This document shows, piece by piece, positions 34,546 through 45,195 of a stretch of 64,000 nt of DNA; the first letter of the stretch is position 1, and every line of letters begins with the position of its first letter. Below the pieces are notes generated by a model, which saw nothing but the letters and a program-made list of their open reading frames with translations, was not told the origin of the DNA and searched no databases. The stretch is taken from NCBI GenBank assembly GCA_963739995.1, contig CAVUCH010000004.1, positions 186,001 through 250,000 of the forward strand, given 5' to 3'. The DNA is from CAVUCH01 sp963739995. Its GTDB lineage: Bacteria; Acidobacteriota; Vicinamibacteria; Vicinamibacterales; JAENWD01. The translations under genes and the position numbers were made by a program.

Positions 34546-35418
34546 GTGAGTGACCTGCGCGATCTGAATCTGAACCGTGGGCCGTCGCCATCGCCGCCGA
34601 CCACTCCGCCGCCGGTATGGCCGATGGTGGCCGCAGCCGTGCTGGTGCTCGTTCTCGTGGCACTCGGGATCTTCGGCTGGTACTCACGCCGCGCACGCAC
34701 CGTGCCGCAGCAGACGACGGCGGCACCCCGTGCGGAGCAGCCGGCGAGCCGCAGCCCGACGCCTCCGCTGGGCGGCCCGGGCGAAAACATCGACCTGCCG
34801 CCGCTCGACGAGTCCGATGCGCTCGTTCGGCTGCTGGTGGGCCGGGTCTCGAGCCATCCAGCCGTGGTGGCGTGGCTCACGAGCGACGGCCTGATCCGCA
34901 ATGCGACCGTGGTCGTTCAGAACGTGGCCGCGGGTGGGACACCCGCACGTCACCTGCGGCAGGTCCGTCCACAGGCCGGCTTCGCCGTTCGAAGTGAGGC
35001 TGGCGAGACGCTCGTCGATCCGCGGAGCCATCAACGCTACAACTGGATTGCCGACGCGGTGGCCTCGATCGATACGGACGGCGCGGCGAGGCTGTACGGC
35101 ACATTGCGGCCGCGCGTGGAGGAGGCGTACGCGGACCTCGGATCCGTCGACACCCGCTTCGATGCAACCCTCGAGCGCGCCATCGTGGTGCTGCTCGAGA
35201 CGCCCGTAGTGGAGGGCAACGTGCGCCTGGTCACCAGAGGCGCTCTGTATGCGTACGCGGACCAGCGGCTCGAATCCCTCTTGCCTGCGCAGAAGCAGCT
35301 GGTGCGAACCGGTCCAAGGAATACTCGACTGATGCAGGAGAAGCTTCGGGAGATCGCGCTCGCGCTCGGCATCACGGAGGATCGCCTGCCGGCGGAGACC
35401 GTGATCCGAGCGCGGTAG
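34546..35418 (+). CDS. DUF3014 family membrane-anchored protein
   Basis: A 290-residue protein starting with GTG 34546, which has GGGAGG 6 bp upstream. One membrane segment (about residues 26-47, VAAAVLVLVLVALGIFGWY) follows a proline-rich cytosolic end, and a second proline/threonine-rich linker (55-80) precedes the DUF3014 domain (about 85-285, with LPPLDESDALVRLLVGRVSSHP, VVVQNVAAGGTPARHLR and the Tyr-rich RYNWIADAV). The domain is widespread in proteobacteria and acidobacteria with no assigned function; it is presumably periplasmic. Confidence 0.8.
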   Translation: MSDLRDLNLNRGPSPSPPTTPPPVWPMVAAAVLVLVLVALGIFGWYSRRARTVPQQTTAAPRAEQPASRSPTPPLGGPGENIDLPPLDESDALVRLLVGRVSSHPAVVAWLTSDGLIRNATVVVQNVAAGGTPARHLRQVRPQAGFAVRSEAGETLVDPRSHQRYNWIADAVASIDTDGAARLYGTLRPRVEEAYADLGSVDTRFDATLERAIVVLLETPVVEGNVRLVTRGALYAYADQRLESLLPAQKQLVRTGPRNTRLMQEKLREIALALGITEDRLPAETVIRAR

Positions 35419-35480
35419 TCCACCCTGCTGTCGCACCGACCGTCTGCGGGGCGACAATCACCAGGACATCGTTGAACAGC

Positions 35481-35502
35481 AGCCGGGACTGTAGTCCCGG
35501 CT
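35481..35502. repeat. Palindrome AGCCGGGACT-GT-AGTCCCGGCT
   Basis: A perfect 10-bp stem with a 2-nt centre, followed by CCACATCC. It is a clean copy of the family whose other members lie at 39871-40045 and 54890-54909. Here it sits between the convergent DUF3014 and ABC exporter genes. Confidence 0.9.
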
Positions 35503-35559
35503 CCACATCCCAGAGCAGAATCGCCGTCAGTCTCGGAGTGGGAGGAGCCAGACGCAGTC

Positions 35560-37488
<1,929 letters not shown>

Positions 37489-38721
37489 TCACTCCGTCCT
37501 GACCGTGACCTTCGTCACCTCGAGGCGCTGCGTCGGGGTTTCGCCGTCGACCGGCACGGCGTCGATCGCTTCCACGACGCCCATTCCCTCCACCACGTGC
37601 CCGAACACGGTGTACTTGCCGTCCAGTGATGGCGCCGGTCCCGTGCAGATGAAGAACGAGGTGGAGGCGCTGCCCGGGTCGTCCGTGCGGGCCATGGAGA
37701 GCGTGCCCTTCACGTGCGGCGTGTCGTTGAACTCCGGGGCCAGCGTGCGGACGTACTGCTGCACGCGCTGCGGCACCGCATCGGTCCGGGTGTTCAGCAT
37801 GCCGCCCTGCAGGACGAACCCGCGGACCACGCGATGGAAGGCTGTTCCGTCATAGGCGCCGAGCGACGCGAGCCGCAGGAAGTTCCGCACGTGACCCGGC
37901 GCCTTGTCCGGGAGGAAGGCGAGCGTGATCGGCCCCATGGTGGTCTCGAGCACCGCCCGGTGTCGCGCGAGATCCTCGACGGACTCGGTGACGAACGGCT
38001 CGGGCTCGACGGGAGGCGCGTCACGAATGGTGACGTGCGTCATCTCGATGCGATCGGTCACCCGCCCATTTGCGTCCGTCGCCGCTTCCGAAATCTTCTG
38101 CACCACTTCCATGCCCTCAATCACGCGCCCGAAGATCGTGTACTGCCCCTCCAGGGCGGGCTGGTCGGTGACGGCGATGAAAAACTGGGATCCGGCGCTG
38201 TTGGGCTTGCCGGGCTGCACAACTGCGGCGACCGCTCCGCGGGTCATCGTCTCGCCGCTGATCTCCGCATCGAGTATCCCGAGGCCTCCGGTTCCATACT
38301 TTGCTGTGTGCGCGGGCTCCTTCGACAGCGGATCACCGCCCTGAATGATCCCGTACTTGATCGCACGGTGGAACGTCGTGCCGTCGTAGGCCCCGGCGCG
38401 GGCGCGGTCGATCACGTATCCGACATGGTTCGGCGCGGCGGCTGGCAGCAACTGGATCACGAACGTGCCCATCCCGGTCTGCACCACGACCTGCTTACCG
38501 TTCATCTGGTCTGGCGTCAGCGTCGTGCGGAACCGCGCGGCCGGCGTCTTGGCGGCGGGACGCCCGCGCGTCCCCTGGGCATCCAGGGTCGCGATGTACC
38601 AGACCGACGCGAGAGCGGCTGCCCCGACGAACAGCCAGATGCGGCGCTGGTAGCCGCGGTTCACGGTCGGCCGGCAAGACGCAAGCGTCAGGGCGTGGTT
38701 CAGACAGGAACGTGGGGTCAT
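37489..38721 (-). CDS. Peptidyl-prolyl isomerase with two cyclophilin domains
   Basis: A 410-residue membrane-anchored or secreted protein. A hydrophobic segment near residues 25-42 (IWLFVGAAALASVWYIA) is followed by cyclophilin domain 1 (about 65-220; FHRAIKYGIIQGGDP, GSQFFIAVTDQPALEGQYTIFG) and domain 2 (about 240-405; FHRVVRGFVLQGGM, STSFFICTGPAPSLDGKYTVFG). It should assist folding outside the cytoplasm. I start at ATG 38721 with GGAGA 8 bp upstream; the longer frame to 38805 is not supported. The ABC exporter follows without a gap. Confidence 0.9.
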   Translation of the reverse strand: MTPRSCLNHALTLASCRPTVNRGYQRRIWLFVGAAALASVWYIATLDAQGTRGRPAAKTPAARFRTTLTPDQMNGKQVVVQTGMGTFVIQLLPAAAPNHVGYVIDRARAGAYDGTTFHRAIKYGIIQGGDPLSKEPAHTAKYGTGGLGILDAEISGETMTRGAVAAVVQPGKPNSAGSQFFIAVTDQPALEGQYTIFGRVIEGMEVVQKISEAATDANGRVTDRIEMTHVTIRDAPPVEPEPFVTESVEDLARHRAVLETTMGPITLAFLPDKAPGHVRNFLRLASLGAYDGTAFHRVVRGFVLQGGMLNTRTDAVPQRVQQYVRTLAPEFNDTPHVKGTLSMARTDDPGSASTSFFICTGPAPSLDGKYTVFGHVVEGMGVVEAIDAVPVDGETPTQRLEVTKVTVRTE

Positions 38722-38870
38722 GGCAGTCTCCTGGTACGGACGCGGGCTCGGGCGTGTTGTGATCGTAACCAGGAAGTTCGACGCGTTGGACTCGCGCTCA
38801 TCCATCCGACTTTGCCGGGTTCACAAGTGTCATCGAGCCCTGCGACCGCCGTGCCCGCAGTGGTTGCCCG

Positions 38871-38947
38871 CCGTCCGCCGTTCACCGTCGACCGTGGGCC
38901 GTTAGCCGTTAGCCGTTAGCCGTTGGCCGTTAGCCGTTAGCCGTTTA
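38871..38947. repeat. Heptad tandem array, unit CCGTTAG x11
   Basis: Eleven consecutive 7-bp units in one register: four degenerate ones (CCGTCCG, CCGTTCA, CCGTCGA, CCGTGGG), then CCGTTAG five times with one CCGTTGG, ending CCGTTTA. It stops 14 bp before the ATG at 38962. Confidence 0.95.
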
Positions 38948-38961
38948 AGTAGAGTACCTCC

Positions 38962-39861
38962 ATGTCCCCGCTGCAAGCAGCCTTGGCTCATTTCGTCGAT
39001 TACGCCGGGCTCTTTCCTCCCGCTTCCCTCGACTTGGAGACGACGCTCGCCAATCACCAACGCTACGCGTGTTCGCCAGAGCGCTGGATGTTGGGCAGGC
39101 TGGTGGTGCCGCTGTCCCGGCTCGGTGAGGTCGCCGAGTCGCTCGCCGGGTCGCCGGCGGCGCAACGAAACTGGGCAATCGCTGTCCTTACCGGTGCCGG
39201 GGACCTCCTCGACACCGTGGCGGCGACGATCGACCGGTTCCACGCGTCATCGGGAACGGCCGGCGTAACCGTCCGCGCGCTCGAGACGGCGCTGCCCGGC
39301 CCTGATGCCGTGCTACAGCTCACCGGCCATCTTGTGACGCTGGACCGGTTCGTCGAGATCCCGCTGGACACCACGCGCGACACGTGGCTCGACGTCGTCG
39401 CCGAGGCCGGCTGCGGTGCCAAGGTCCGCACCGGCGGCACCACGGCCGACCGCTTCCCGTCACCTGCGTCGCTCGCCGCGCTGCTGGCGGCCTGTGCGCA
39501 CCGCGGCCTGCCGGTCAAAGCCACGGCGGGCCTGCATCACGCGATGCGCGACGCGTACCGGCTCACCTACGACGCCGGGAGTCCGACGGGCGTGATGCAC
39601 GGGTTCCTCAACCTCCTGGTCGCCGCGCTGCTCGTCAGGACCGGCGCGGGCACGACAGCCGACGCGCAGCGCGCGCTCGAGGCGCGCGACCCCCGGGAGT
39701 TCTCGCTGGACGAACACGGGATCGGCTGGGAAGGCCACGCGTTCTCGGCGGATGCATGCGCGGACACGCGCACGCATCTGCTGCGCTCGGTGGGATCGTG
39801 CTCGTTCGAGGAGCCCCTCGCGGACCTCCGCGCGCTGGGCTGGTTGCCTCCGGAAAGATGA
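38962..39861 (+). CDS. Conserved-looking protein of unknown function
   Basis: A 299-residue soluble protein. It begins LQAALAHFVDYAGLFPPASLDLETTLANH and contains KATAGLHHAMRD (about residue 190) and MHGFLNLLVAALL. The alternation of beta strands and helices and the Lys in the KATAGLHH motif suggest a TIM-barrel-like fold, but I do not recognise a named family. There is no signal peptide and no operon partner; it reads away from the cyclophilin gene and converges on lutC. Confidence 0.7.
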   Translation: MSPLQAALAHFVDYAGLFPPASLDLETTLANHQRYACSPERWMLGRLVVPLSRLGEVAESLAGSPAAQRNWAIAVLTGAGDLLDTVAATIDRFHASSGTAGVTVRALETALPGPDAVLQLTGHLVTLDRFVEIPLDTTRDTWLDVVAEAGCGAKVRTGGTTADRFPSPASLAALLAACAHRGLPVKATAGLHHAMRDAYRLTYDAGSPTGVMHGFLNLLVAALLVRTGAGTTADAQRALEARDPREFSLDEHGIGWEGHAFSADACADTRTHLLRSVGSCSFEEPLADLRALGWLPPER

Positions 39862-39870
39862 CCGCCTGTC

Positions 39871-40045
39871 CGCCGGAACTGAACTCCCGGCTCCACATCG
39901 ATCCAACCAGCCGGCGACCTTCTACTCTCGTTGTGCCCTGTGGAGCCTCTTGTACCTCAGTCCCGGCGGCGACGACCCCCTATGGAGTCGGGACTTTGGT
40001 CCCTGCGGCAACGACCGCCGTGGAGCCGGGACTCAGTCCCGGCGG
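39871..40045. repeat. Cluster of three CCGGGACT/AGTCCCGG palindromes overlapping the lutC stop
   Basis: A degraded copy (39871-39898, CCGGAACTGAACTCCCGG), a second (about 39984-40007, GTCGGGACTTTGGTCCC) and a near-perfect third (40026-40042, CCGGGACTCAGTCCCGG). On the minus strand the third copy reads CGCCGGGACTGA, providing the last residues and stop codon of lutC. Confidence 0.8.
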
Positions 40046-40746
40046 ACAGCATCCCCGAGCACCACCACGTGGATCTCTCCGGGGCCGTGCACGCCTCGCG
40101 TCAACGTCATCTCGATGTCTGCGGTGCGGCTTGGACCGGTGATCAACACCAGGTTGCTGCCCTCCTCTGCGATGTCCGCGTGCGCCGCAAAGAACGCCGT
40201 GAGTGAGGCGTAGAGGCGATCCGCGTGAAGCACGGCGATGTGCACCGGCGCAAGCAGGGACGCGAGGCGGGAGCGACCAGCCCCGGAAACGACGGCAATC
40301 GTTCCGCTCTCGGCAATGCCGGCGAACGCGCCGGTGATGCCCACGCGAATCGGGTCGAGGGCGGCAAGACGGTCGACCCGATCGTTCCCATCCGGCAGCC
40401 AGCCCTCATCGACGGTGATGCCGCTTGCCGCAAGCCCCTCGTGAAGGCCGGGCACCCCAATCCACTCCGGTGCCCACGACAGCACCCGCGAGGCGCCGTG
40501 CTCGCGACACAGTGCCGTGACTGCGGCGATGGCCTCGCGCGCAGTCGCCGCACGGTGCACGCGACCAGCAATGGCCGTCAGCTCCACGCTGAAGCGCTCG
40601 ACAAGCAAGTCCTGGGGAATGGGCACCGCCGTCGAAGCCGCGTCCGTGGCCGCGACGGCTTCGCCCGGGTGGACGGCTCCCTGAGCGCCACGGCCACGGG
40701 CCAGGTGCGCCGAGATGTTGCCGAGAACCGTCGTGCGTCCGCTCAC
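40033..40746 (-). CDS. lutC: Lactate utilisation protein C (LUD domain)
   Basis: A 237-residue LutC/YkgG protein, the third part of the LutABC complex that oxidises L-lactate to pyruvate. The core stretches are SWAPEWIGVPGLHEGL, VGITGAFAGIAESGTI and NLVLITGPSRTADIEMTLTRGVHGP, the last two being the family signature. The GTG at 40746 overlaps the lutB stop (GTGA), so translation is coupled. The last residues RRD and the stop codon come from an intergenic palindromic repeat. Confidence 0.92.
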   Translation of the reverse strand: MSGRTTVLGNISAHLARGRGAQGAVHPGEAVAATDAASTAVPIPQDLLVERFSVELTAIAGRVHRAATAREAIAAVTALCREHGASRVLSWAPEWIGVPGLHEGLAASGITVDEGWLPDGNDRVDRLAALDPIRVGITGAFAGIAESGTIAVVSGAGRSRLASLLAPVHIAVLHADRLYASLTAFFAAHADIAEEGSNLVLITGPSRTADIEMTLTRGVHGPGEIHVVVLGDAVRRD

Positions 40747-42197
40747 GACGGCCGCTTCCCGCGCTCGCGCCACAGGTCCCGGAAACTCTTCGCGGCTGGC
40801 ATCGGGAAGTCACGGTGCGCTGTCCATCCCGCGAGTGGTCCCGGCATCTGACGGACCCACCCGTCCCGGGCCTTCACGGCGAGCAGCCGCCTGCCCAGGC
40901 GCGCCGCGGCACGGAAAAGGGTGGGGTGCTTCGCCAGCCGCGCATAGACGGCCAGCCCGAACGTGATCCACGGGGGCCCGCCGCCCTCACGGATGCCCTG
41001 GGCGCGCAGCGCGAGCAGCATGCGCGGGATGTCGATACGCACCGGGCAGATCTCGCGACACGCCCCGCACAGGCTGCTCGCGTGGGGCAGCTCGCCAAAG
41101 GGCCCGAGCCCGCGCAACGCGGGCGTGAGGACCGATCCCACAGGGCCCATGTAGACGGTGCCGTACGCGTGGCCGCCGACGGACTGATACACGGGGCAGA
41201 CATTCAGGCAGGCCCCGCACCGGATACAGTGGAGGATCTCCGCCAGCTCGGTGCCAAGCAGGCTGCTCCGGCCGTTGTCCACCAGGACGACGTGCAGTTG
41301 GTCGGGTCCATCGGGTTCGTGGTCACCATCTCGATCCCCACCCGTCGAGGCGCCATCGCGGCGTCGCGGGCCCGAAATGATGTTGGTGTACACCGTCAAC
41401 GGCTGCCCCGTCGCGCTCCTCGCCAGCAGTTGCAGCATCAGACCGAGATCAGCGAAGGACGGCACTACGCGTTCGATACCCATCAGCGCGACGTGCACGC
41501 GAGGCACCGTGGTGGTGAGTCGGCCGTTTCCCTCGTTGGTGACGATGCAGAGGCTGCCGGTCTGGGCGACGCCGAAGTTCACGCCGCTGATGCCCATGTC
41601 GGCCCGAAGGAACTCGGCACGGAGCAGACGTCTGGCGAACGCCGCCAGGTGGGGCACGTCGGCCACATCGCCGGGGGTGGCCCCGAGCTTCTCCTCGAAC
41701 AGCGCGGCGACGTCGTCCTTGCTCTTGTGCATGATGGGACCGATGATGTGCGACGGGTGCTCGCCGGCCACCTGCACCACGAACTCACCGAGATCGGTCT
41801 CCACGACGCGCACGCCAGCGGCCTCGAGCGCGCCATTCAGCTCGAGCTCCTCGCTGATCATCGACTTCGATTTGACGGCGTGCCGCACGCCGCTGGACGC
41901 AGCGATCTCGGCGACGATGCGCCGGGCATCGTCCGCCGAGTCTGCCCAGTGCACGTGGCCACCGCGCGCCTCGACGCCCGCCGCGAACTGCGCAAGGTAA
42001 CGATCCAGGTGTGCGATGACGTCGGCGCGAACCGCGCGGGCGCGATCGCGAACGGCGTCCGCGCCGGCCAGGGCTGCAAACCCGAGCTCGCGGCTCACCA
42101 GCAGGCGCCCCGTAGCGCGCTGCACCTTGGCACCCAGTGCAGCATCAGCGAGGGCGTCTTCCGCGCGCCTGTAGAAGGCGACCGAGGCCGCGTTCAC
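40743..42197 (-). CDS. lutB: Lactate utilisation iron-sulfur protein B
   Basis: A 484-residue LutB. An N-terminal LUD domain (about 50-300; VKSKSMISEELELN, HPSHIIGPIMHKSKDDVAALF) is followed by two [4Fe-4S] motifs, CIRCGACLNVCPVYQ (about 325) and CGACREICPVRIDIP (about 375). A Gly/Asp/Arg-rich insert (about 283-310, GPRRRDGASTGGDRDGD) interrupts the region before the clusters. The GTG at 42197 overlaps the lutA stop by 4 bp. A longer open frame upstream is the shadow of lutA. Confidence 0.93.
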   Translation of the reverse strand: MNAASVAFYRRAEDALADAALGAKVQRATGRLLVSRELGFAALAGADAVRDRARAVRADVIAHLDRYLAQFAAGVEARGGHVHWADSADDARRIVAEIAASSGVRHAVKSKSMISEELELNGALEAAGVRVVETDLGEFVVQVAGEHPSHIIGPIMHKSKDDVAALFEEKLGATPGDVADVPHLAAFARRLLRAEFLRADMGISGVNFGVAQTGSLCIVTNEGNGRLTTTVPRVHVALMGIERVVPSFADLGLMLQLLARSATGQPLTVYTNIISGPRRRDGASTGGDRDGDHEPDGPDQLHVVLVDNGRSSLLGTELAEILHCIRCGACLNVCPVYQSVGGHAYGTVYMGPVGSVLTPALRGLGPFGELPHASSLCGACREICPVRIDIPRMLLALRAQGIREGGGPPWITFGLAVYARLAKHPTLFRAAARLGRRLLAVKARDGWVRQMPGPLAGWTAHRDFPMPAAKSFRDLWRERGKRPS

Positions 42198-42982
42198 CGG
42201 GACGCCTCCGGCTCGACGCCCGCGCCCGTGTCGGCCAGCACCTCCGCCAGATGGCGCACGCCGACGGTGCTGCCGCGTCGCCGCAAGCCGCCGGCGATGT
42301 GCATGAGGCAGCTCACGTCCGTGGCGACAACGGTGCTCGCACCGGACGCCGCGATTGCGTCCAGCTTGCGATCGAGCATTGCACCCGAGATGGCGCTCAT
42401 TTTTACTGAGAAGAGGCCGCCGAAGCCGCAGCAGGCCTCCGCATCCGGCAGGGGCCGCAAGTCGATGTTCTCCACGGCGTCGAGCAGGGCAATCGGCTGA
42501 TCGCGCAGCCCAAGGCCCCGCAGGCCATGGCAGCTCGGGTGGTATGTCATCGAGCCGCGCGCGCACGCGCCGCACGAGGGCTGGCCAAGAACGTCCACCA
42601 GGAACTGGGTGAGCTCGTATGTACGTTCTGCAAGGGCGGCAGCCCGAGGTCCGTACTGCGGCTCATCGGCGAGCAGTGCTGGCGCGTGATGCACCAGCAT
42701 GTCGGCGCAGGATCCGGACGGCACGACAACGGGCGCATCGCATCGGGTGAGGACATCTACGGTGTGGCGCGCCATCATCCGCGCATCGTCTTGGCAACCC
42801 GCGTTGAAGGCAGGCTGTCCGCAGCACGTCTGCCCGTCGGGAACGACCACCTCGATGCCCGCGCGCTCGAGAACGTCGGCGACGGCGAGGCCGACCCGCG
42901 GATAGAGATGATCGACGAGGCACGTGGCCAGCAACTGCACGGCACGCGGCCTCGGCGCGTCCGCTGTTCGCATGGCGTTCAT
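42194..42982 (-). CDS. lutA: Lactate utilisation protein A (CCG-domain Fe-S oxidoreductase)
   Basis: A 262-residue LutA with two cysteine-rich CCG domains: TCCGQPAFNAG (about residue 55) and ACCGFGGLFSVKM (about 185), the latter a typical heterodisulfide-reductase-like cluster motif. It heads the lutABC operon, whose three genes overlap by 4 bp each. I use the ATG at 42982; a TTG two codons earlier is possible. No lactate permease or LldR-type regulator is next to it. Confidence 0.92.
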   Translation of the reverse strand: MNAMRTADAPRPRAVQLLATCLVDHLYPRVGLAVADVLERAGIEVVVPDGQTCCGQPAFNAGCQDDARMMARHTVDVLTRCDAPVVVPSGSCADMLVHHAPALLADEPQYGPRAAALAERTYELTQFLVDVLGQPSCGACARGSMTYHPSCHGLRGLGLRDQPIALLDAVENIDLRPLPDAEACCGFGGLFSVKMSAISGAMLDRKLDAIAASGASTVVATDVSCLMHIAGGLRRRGSTVGVRHLAEVLADTGAGVEPEASR

Positions 42983-43003
42983 GCTCAACCCTGGTGTGAC
43001 ATT

Positions 43004-43160
43004 CGGCTACGGCTGCAGTGGTCCGACTTCAAACGTGTCGGGCGAGCGGGGCCATCGGCCCGCACCACCGGTGGCCGCGGTTCGGGTGGCAGCGAACGGC
43101 GACCGTTCGGGCCTGCCGGCAGGCCGGCCTGCAGGTTGCGGTCCGCCGCCCGCAGCCTGA
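43004..43160. repeat. Heptad-type element, unit CGGCTAC / CGCAGCC (degenerate)
   Basis: Left CGGCTAC and GGCTGCA units (43004-43017), right CGCAGCC unit near 43151, and between them palindromic stretches including CCTGCCGGCAGG (43117-43128). It lies between the response-regulator gene and lutA. Confidence 0.5.
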
Positions 43161-43199
43161 ATCTCGTTGGCAACCTGTGTGGCCCGGGCGCCTCGGCGC

Positions 43200-43889
43200 T
43201 CACCGGAGCCGCATGAAGCGACGGCGCTGGTGATCGAAGTAGTACTGCCCGCAGCGGTTTTCACAGGGTGCGAAGTAGTCGAACTGGATGCTGGCAAGCG
43301 TCTGCGTGTCGCGCCAGGCGAGATTGGATCCGCAATCCGGGCACGGGAAGGGGATTGGTTGCCCCGCCATCGACGCGGTGCGGCATTGGATGACGCGACT
43401 CTGAACGGCCAGGCTCGACGTGCGCGTTCGAAGCCGCGCGGAGCGCTCGGCAGCCTGTGCGGACGTATCGCGTGCCTGCGCGCTCCGGGCGAGGAGGTCG
43501 TGAATCGTGTCTCGCAACGCGTCGGGTGGGCAGGGCTTGATCAGCACGCGATCGAACCCCGCGGCGCGGGCGAGCTCCACGTCGCTTTCACGGGCGGCGC
43601 CGGTGACCGCAATCACCGGGATGGAAGCGGTCGATTCGATCATCTTCAGGCGACGGCACAACTCGAGGCCGTTCAGGCCGGGCACGTGGAGGTCGGTCAC
43701 CACGATGTGCGGCGAGAGAGACACCGCCTGTGTGAGCGCCGTGGTCCCGTCGCCGAAGCTCGCCACCCGGAAACCGGCCCACTGCAGGCCGGCCGCGTAC
43801 ATCTCGCGCGAGTCACAGTCGTCTTCGACGAGCAGCACCAGCGGTTGCGCGACGGTCGACGGCGCTTGGACGATCGGCGAATTCAGCAT
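43200..43889 (-). CDS. Response regulator with C-terminal zinc ribbon
   Basis: A 229-residue protein. The receiver domain (about 15-135) has acidic E22/D23/D24, phospho-acceptor D66 (VVTDLHVPG) and Lys in LIKPCPP. A helical linker (about 135-175) follows, then a C-terminal metal-binding segment with CPDCGSNLAWR and CENRCGQYYFDHQRRRF, i.e. four cysteines in two pairs. The ATG at 43889 has GGAG 8 bp upstream; the longer frame is unsupported. No DNA-binding domain of a known class is present, and no kinase is adjacent. Its output is unknown. Confidence 0.8.
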   Translation of the reverse strand: MLNSPIVQAPSTVAQPLVLLVEDDCDSREMYAAGLQWAGFRVASFGDGTTALTQAVSLSPHIVVTDLHVPGLNGLELCRRLKMIESTASIPVIAVTGAARESDVELARAAGFDRVLIKPCPPDALRDTIHDLLARSAQARDTSAQAAERSARLRTRTSSLAVQSRVIQCRTASMAGQPIPFPCPDCGSNLAWRDTQTLASIQFDYFAPCENRCGQYYFDHQRRRFMRLR

Positions 43890-44032
43890 GCGCTCCGCCT
43901 GGCTGTCTACGAATGAACTGGAGATGGAACCCGTCAAGTGTAGCAGACGACACGGGCTCGCGGGCTCGATTCCGCAAGCAACGCTCGTGTCCGCCCAAGC
44001 TCGGGCGTCGTGGCCCCGCACGATCGGCGGAA

Positions 44033-45115
44033 TTATCCTTTTGGGGGCATCCTGCGCACCGCGCGGTGGATCGTGCGGATCTGCTTCTTCTCCGTCTGCT
44101 GTGCGAGCGCATCCTGTCGCGTGGCCAGGTGCCGGAGCTCCGCCTGGAGCTTGTGATAGCTCTCGAGTCGATCGGGCGCGAGGCGTCCGTCGTCGACCGC
44201 TGCTTTCACGGCGCACCTGGGCTCGCTGTCGTGCGCACAATCGCGAAAGTAGCAGCCTTCCGCGAGGGCCGCGACGTCGTCGAAGGCTTCCTTGACGCCC
44301 TCGTCCGCACTCCACAACTGCAGCTCGCGCATGCCGGGCGTGTCGATGAGCAGGGCGCCGCCTGGCAACGGCACGAGCTCACGGTGCGTCGTGGTATGGC
44401 GCCCCCGCGAGTCTTTTTCGCGCACGTCGCGTGTGAGCTGGCGCTCATGACCAACCAGCCGGTTGATCAACGTCGACTTCCCGACGCCCGACGAGCCCAG
44501 CAGGGCCACGGTCGTGCCCGGCTGCAGGTAGGGGAACAGCTCCTCGATCCCGCTTCCCAGCCTCGAGCTGATGGCGTGCACGGGCACGGCCCCGGCAATG
44601 CCGGCGACCTCCGCGCGACACGTCTCCAGATCGTGTGCGAGGTCGGCCTTGTTGAGAACGATCACCGGCCGCGCGCCGCTCTCCCACGTCATCGCCAGGT
44701 ACCGCTCGAGACGCCGGATGCTGAAATCACGATCGAGGCCCGCGACCAGAAACGCGACGTTCACGTTTGCCGCGAGGATCTGCTCGGTTGTCTCCTGGCC
44801 GGCCACCTTCCGCGAGAACAGGCTGGTGCGCGGCAGGATGTGCTGAATGGTCGCGCGCTCCTGGCGCGAGGGCCATTGCACGGCCACCCAGTCGCCCACC
44901 GCCGGCAGATCACGCCGTGACTGCGCTTCGTGCCGCATTCGCCCCGGCACATCAGCCAGCGTCTCGTCGTCCTCCAGGAACACGCGGAAGGTGGCGCCGT
45001 ATGCCACCGCAATGCGCGCCGGCAGCAGGCCCTCCGCGGCATAGGGTTCGAAGAGCTGGCGCTCTCGGTCCGTCCAGCCGAGCTCGGGAAGATTCATTGG
45101 CTGTTCATGTGTCAC
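44033..45115 (-). CDS. rsgA: Ribosome small subunit-dependent GTPase A
   Basis: A 360-residue circularly permuted GTPase that checks 30S subunit maturation. An N-terminal OB domain (about 35-110) precedes the permuted G motifs: G4 NKADL (about 153), G1 GSSGVGKST (about 210), G3 DTPGM. The C-terminal zinc motif CYFRDCAHDSEPRC (C-x4-C-x-H-x5-C) is intact. The start is a GTG at 45115. The order of motifs and length match RsgA (YjeQ). Confidence 0.95.
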   Translation of the reverse strand: MTHEQPMNLPELGWTDRERQLFEPYAAEGLLPARIAVAYGATFRVFLEDDETLADVPGRMRHEAQSRRDLPAVGDWVAVQWPSRQERATIQHILPRTSLFSRKVAGQETTEQILAANVNVAFLVAGLDRDFSIRRLERYLAMTWESGARPVIVLNKADLAHDLETCRAEVAGIAGAVPVHAISSRLGSGIEELFPYLQPGTTVALLGSSGVGKSTLINRLVGHERQLTRDVREKDSRGRHTTTHRELVPLPGGALLIDTPGMRELQLWSADEGVKEAFDDVAALAEGCYFRDCAHDSEPRCAVKAAVDDGRLAPDRLESYHKLQAELRHLATRQDALAQQTEKKQIRTIHRAVRRMPPKG

Positions 45116-45132
45116 CAGGGATGGGTCTGCGG

Positions 45133-45161
45133 GTAGCCGGGCGCGTCGGCCCCGGCCCTAC
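45133..45161. repeat. Palindrome GTAGCCGGG...CCCGGCCCTAC
   Basis: A short GC-rich inverted repeat of the CCGGGGC family, with one bulge, just upstream of rsgA and downstream of the small secreted protein. Confidence 0.6.
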
Positions 45162-45195
45162 GCTGTCCGTATGGGGGATCCCAGCCCGCATCCCT

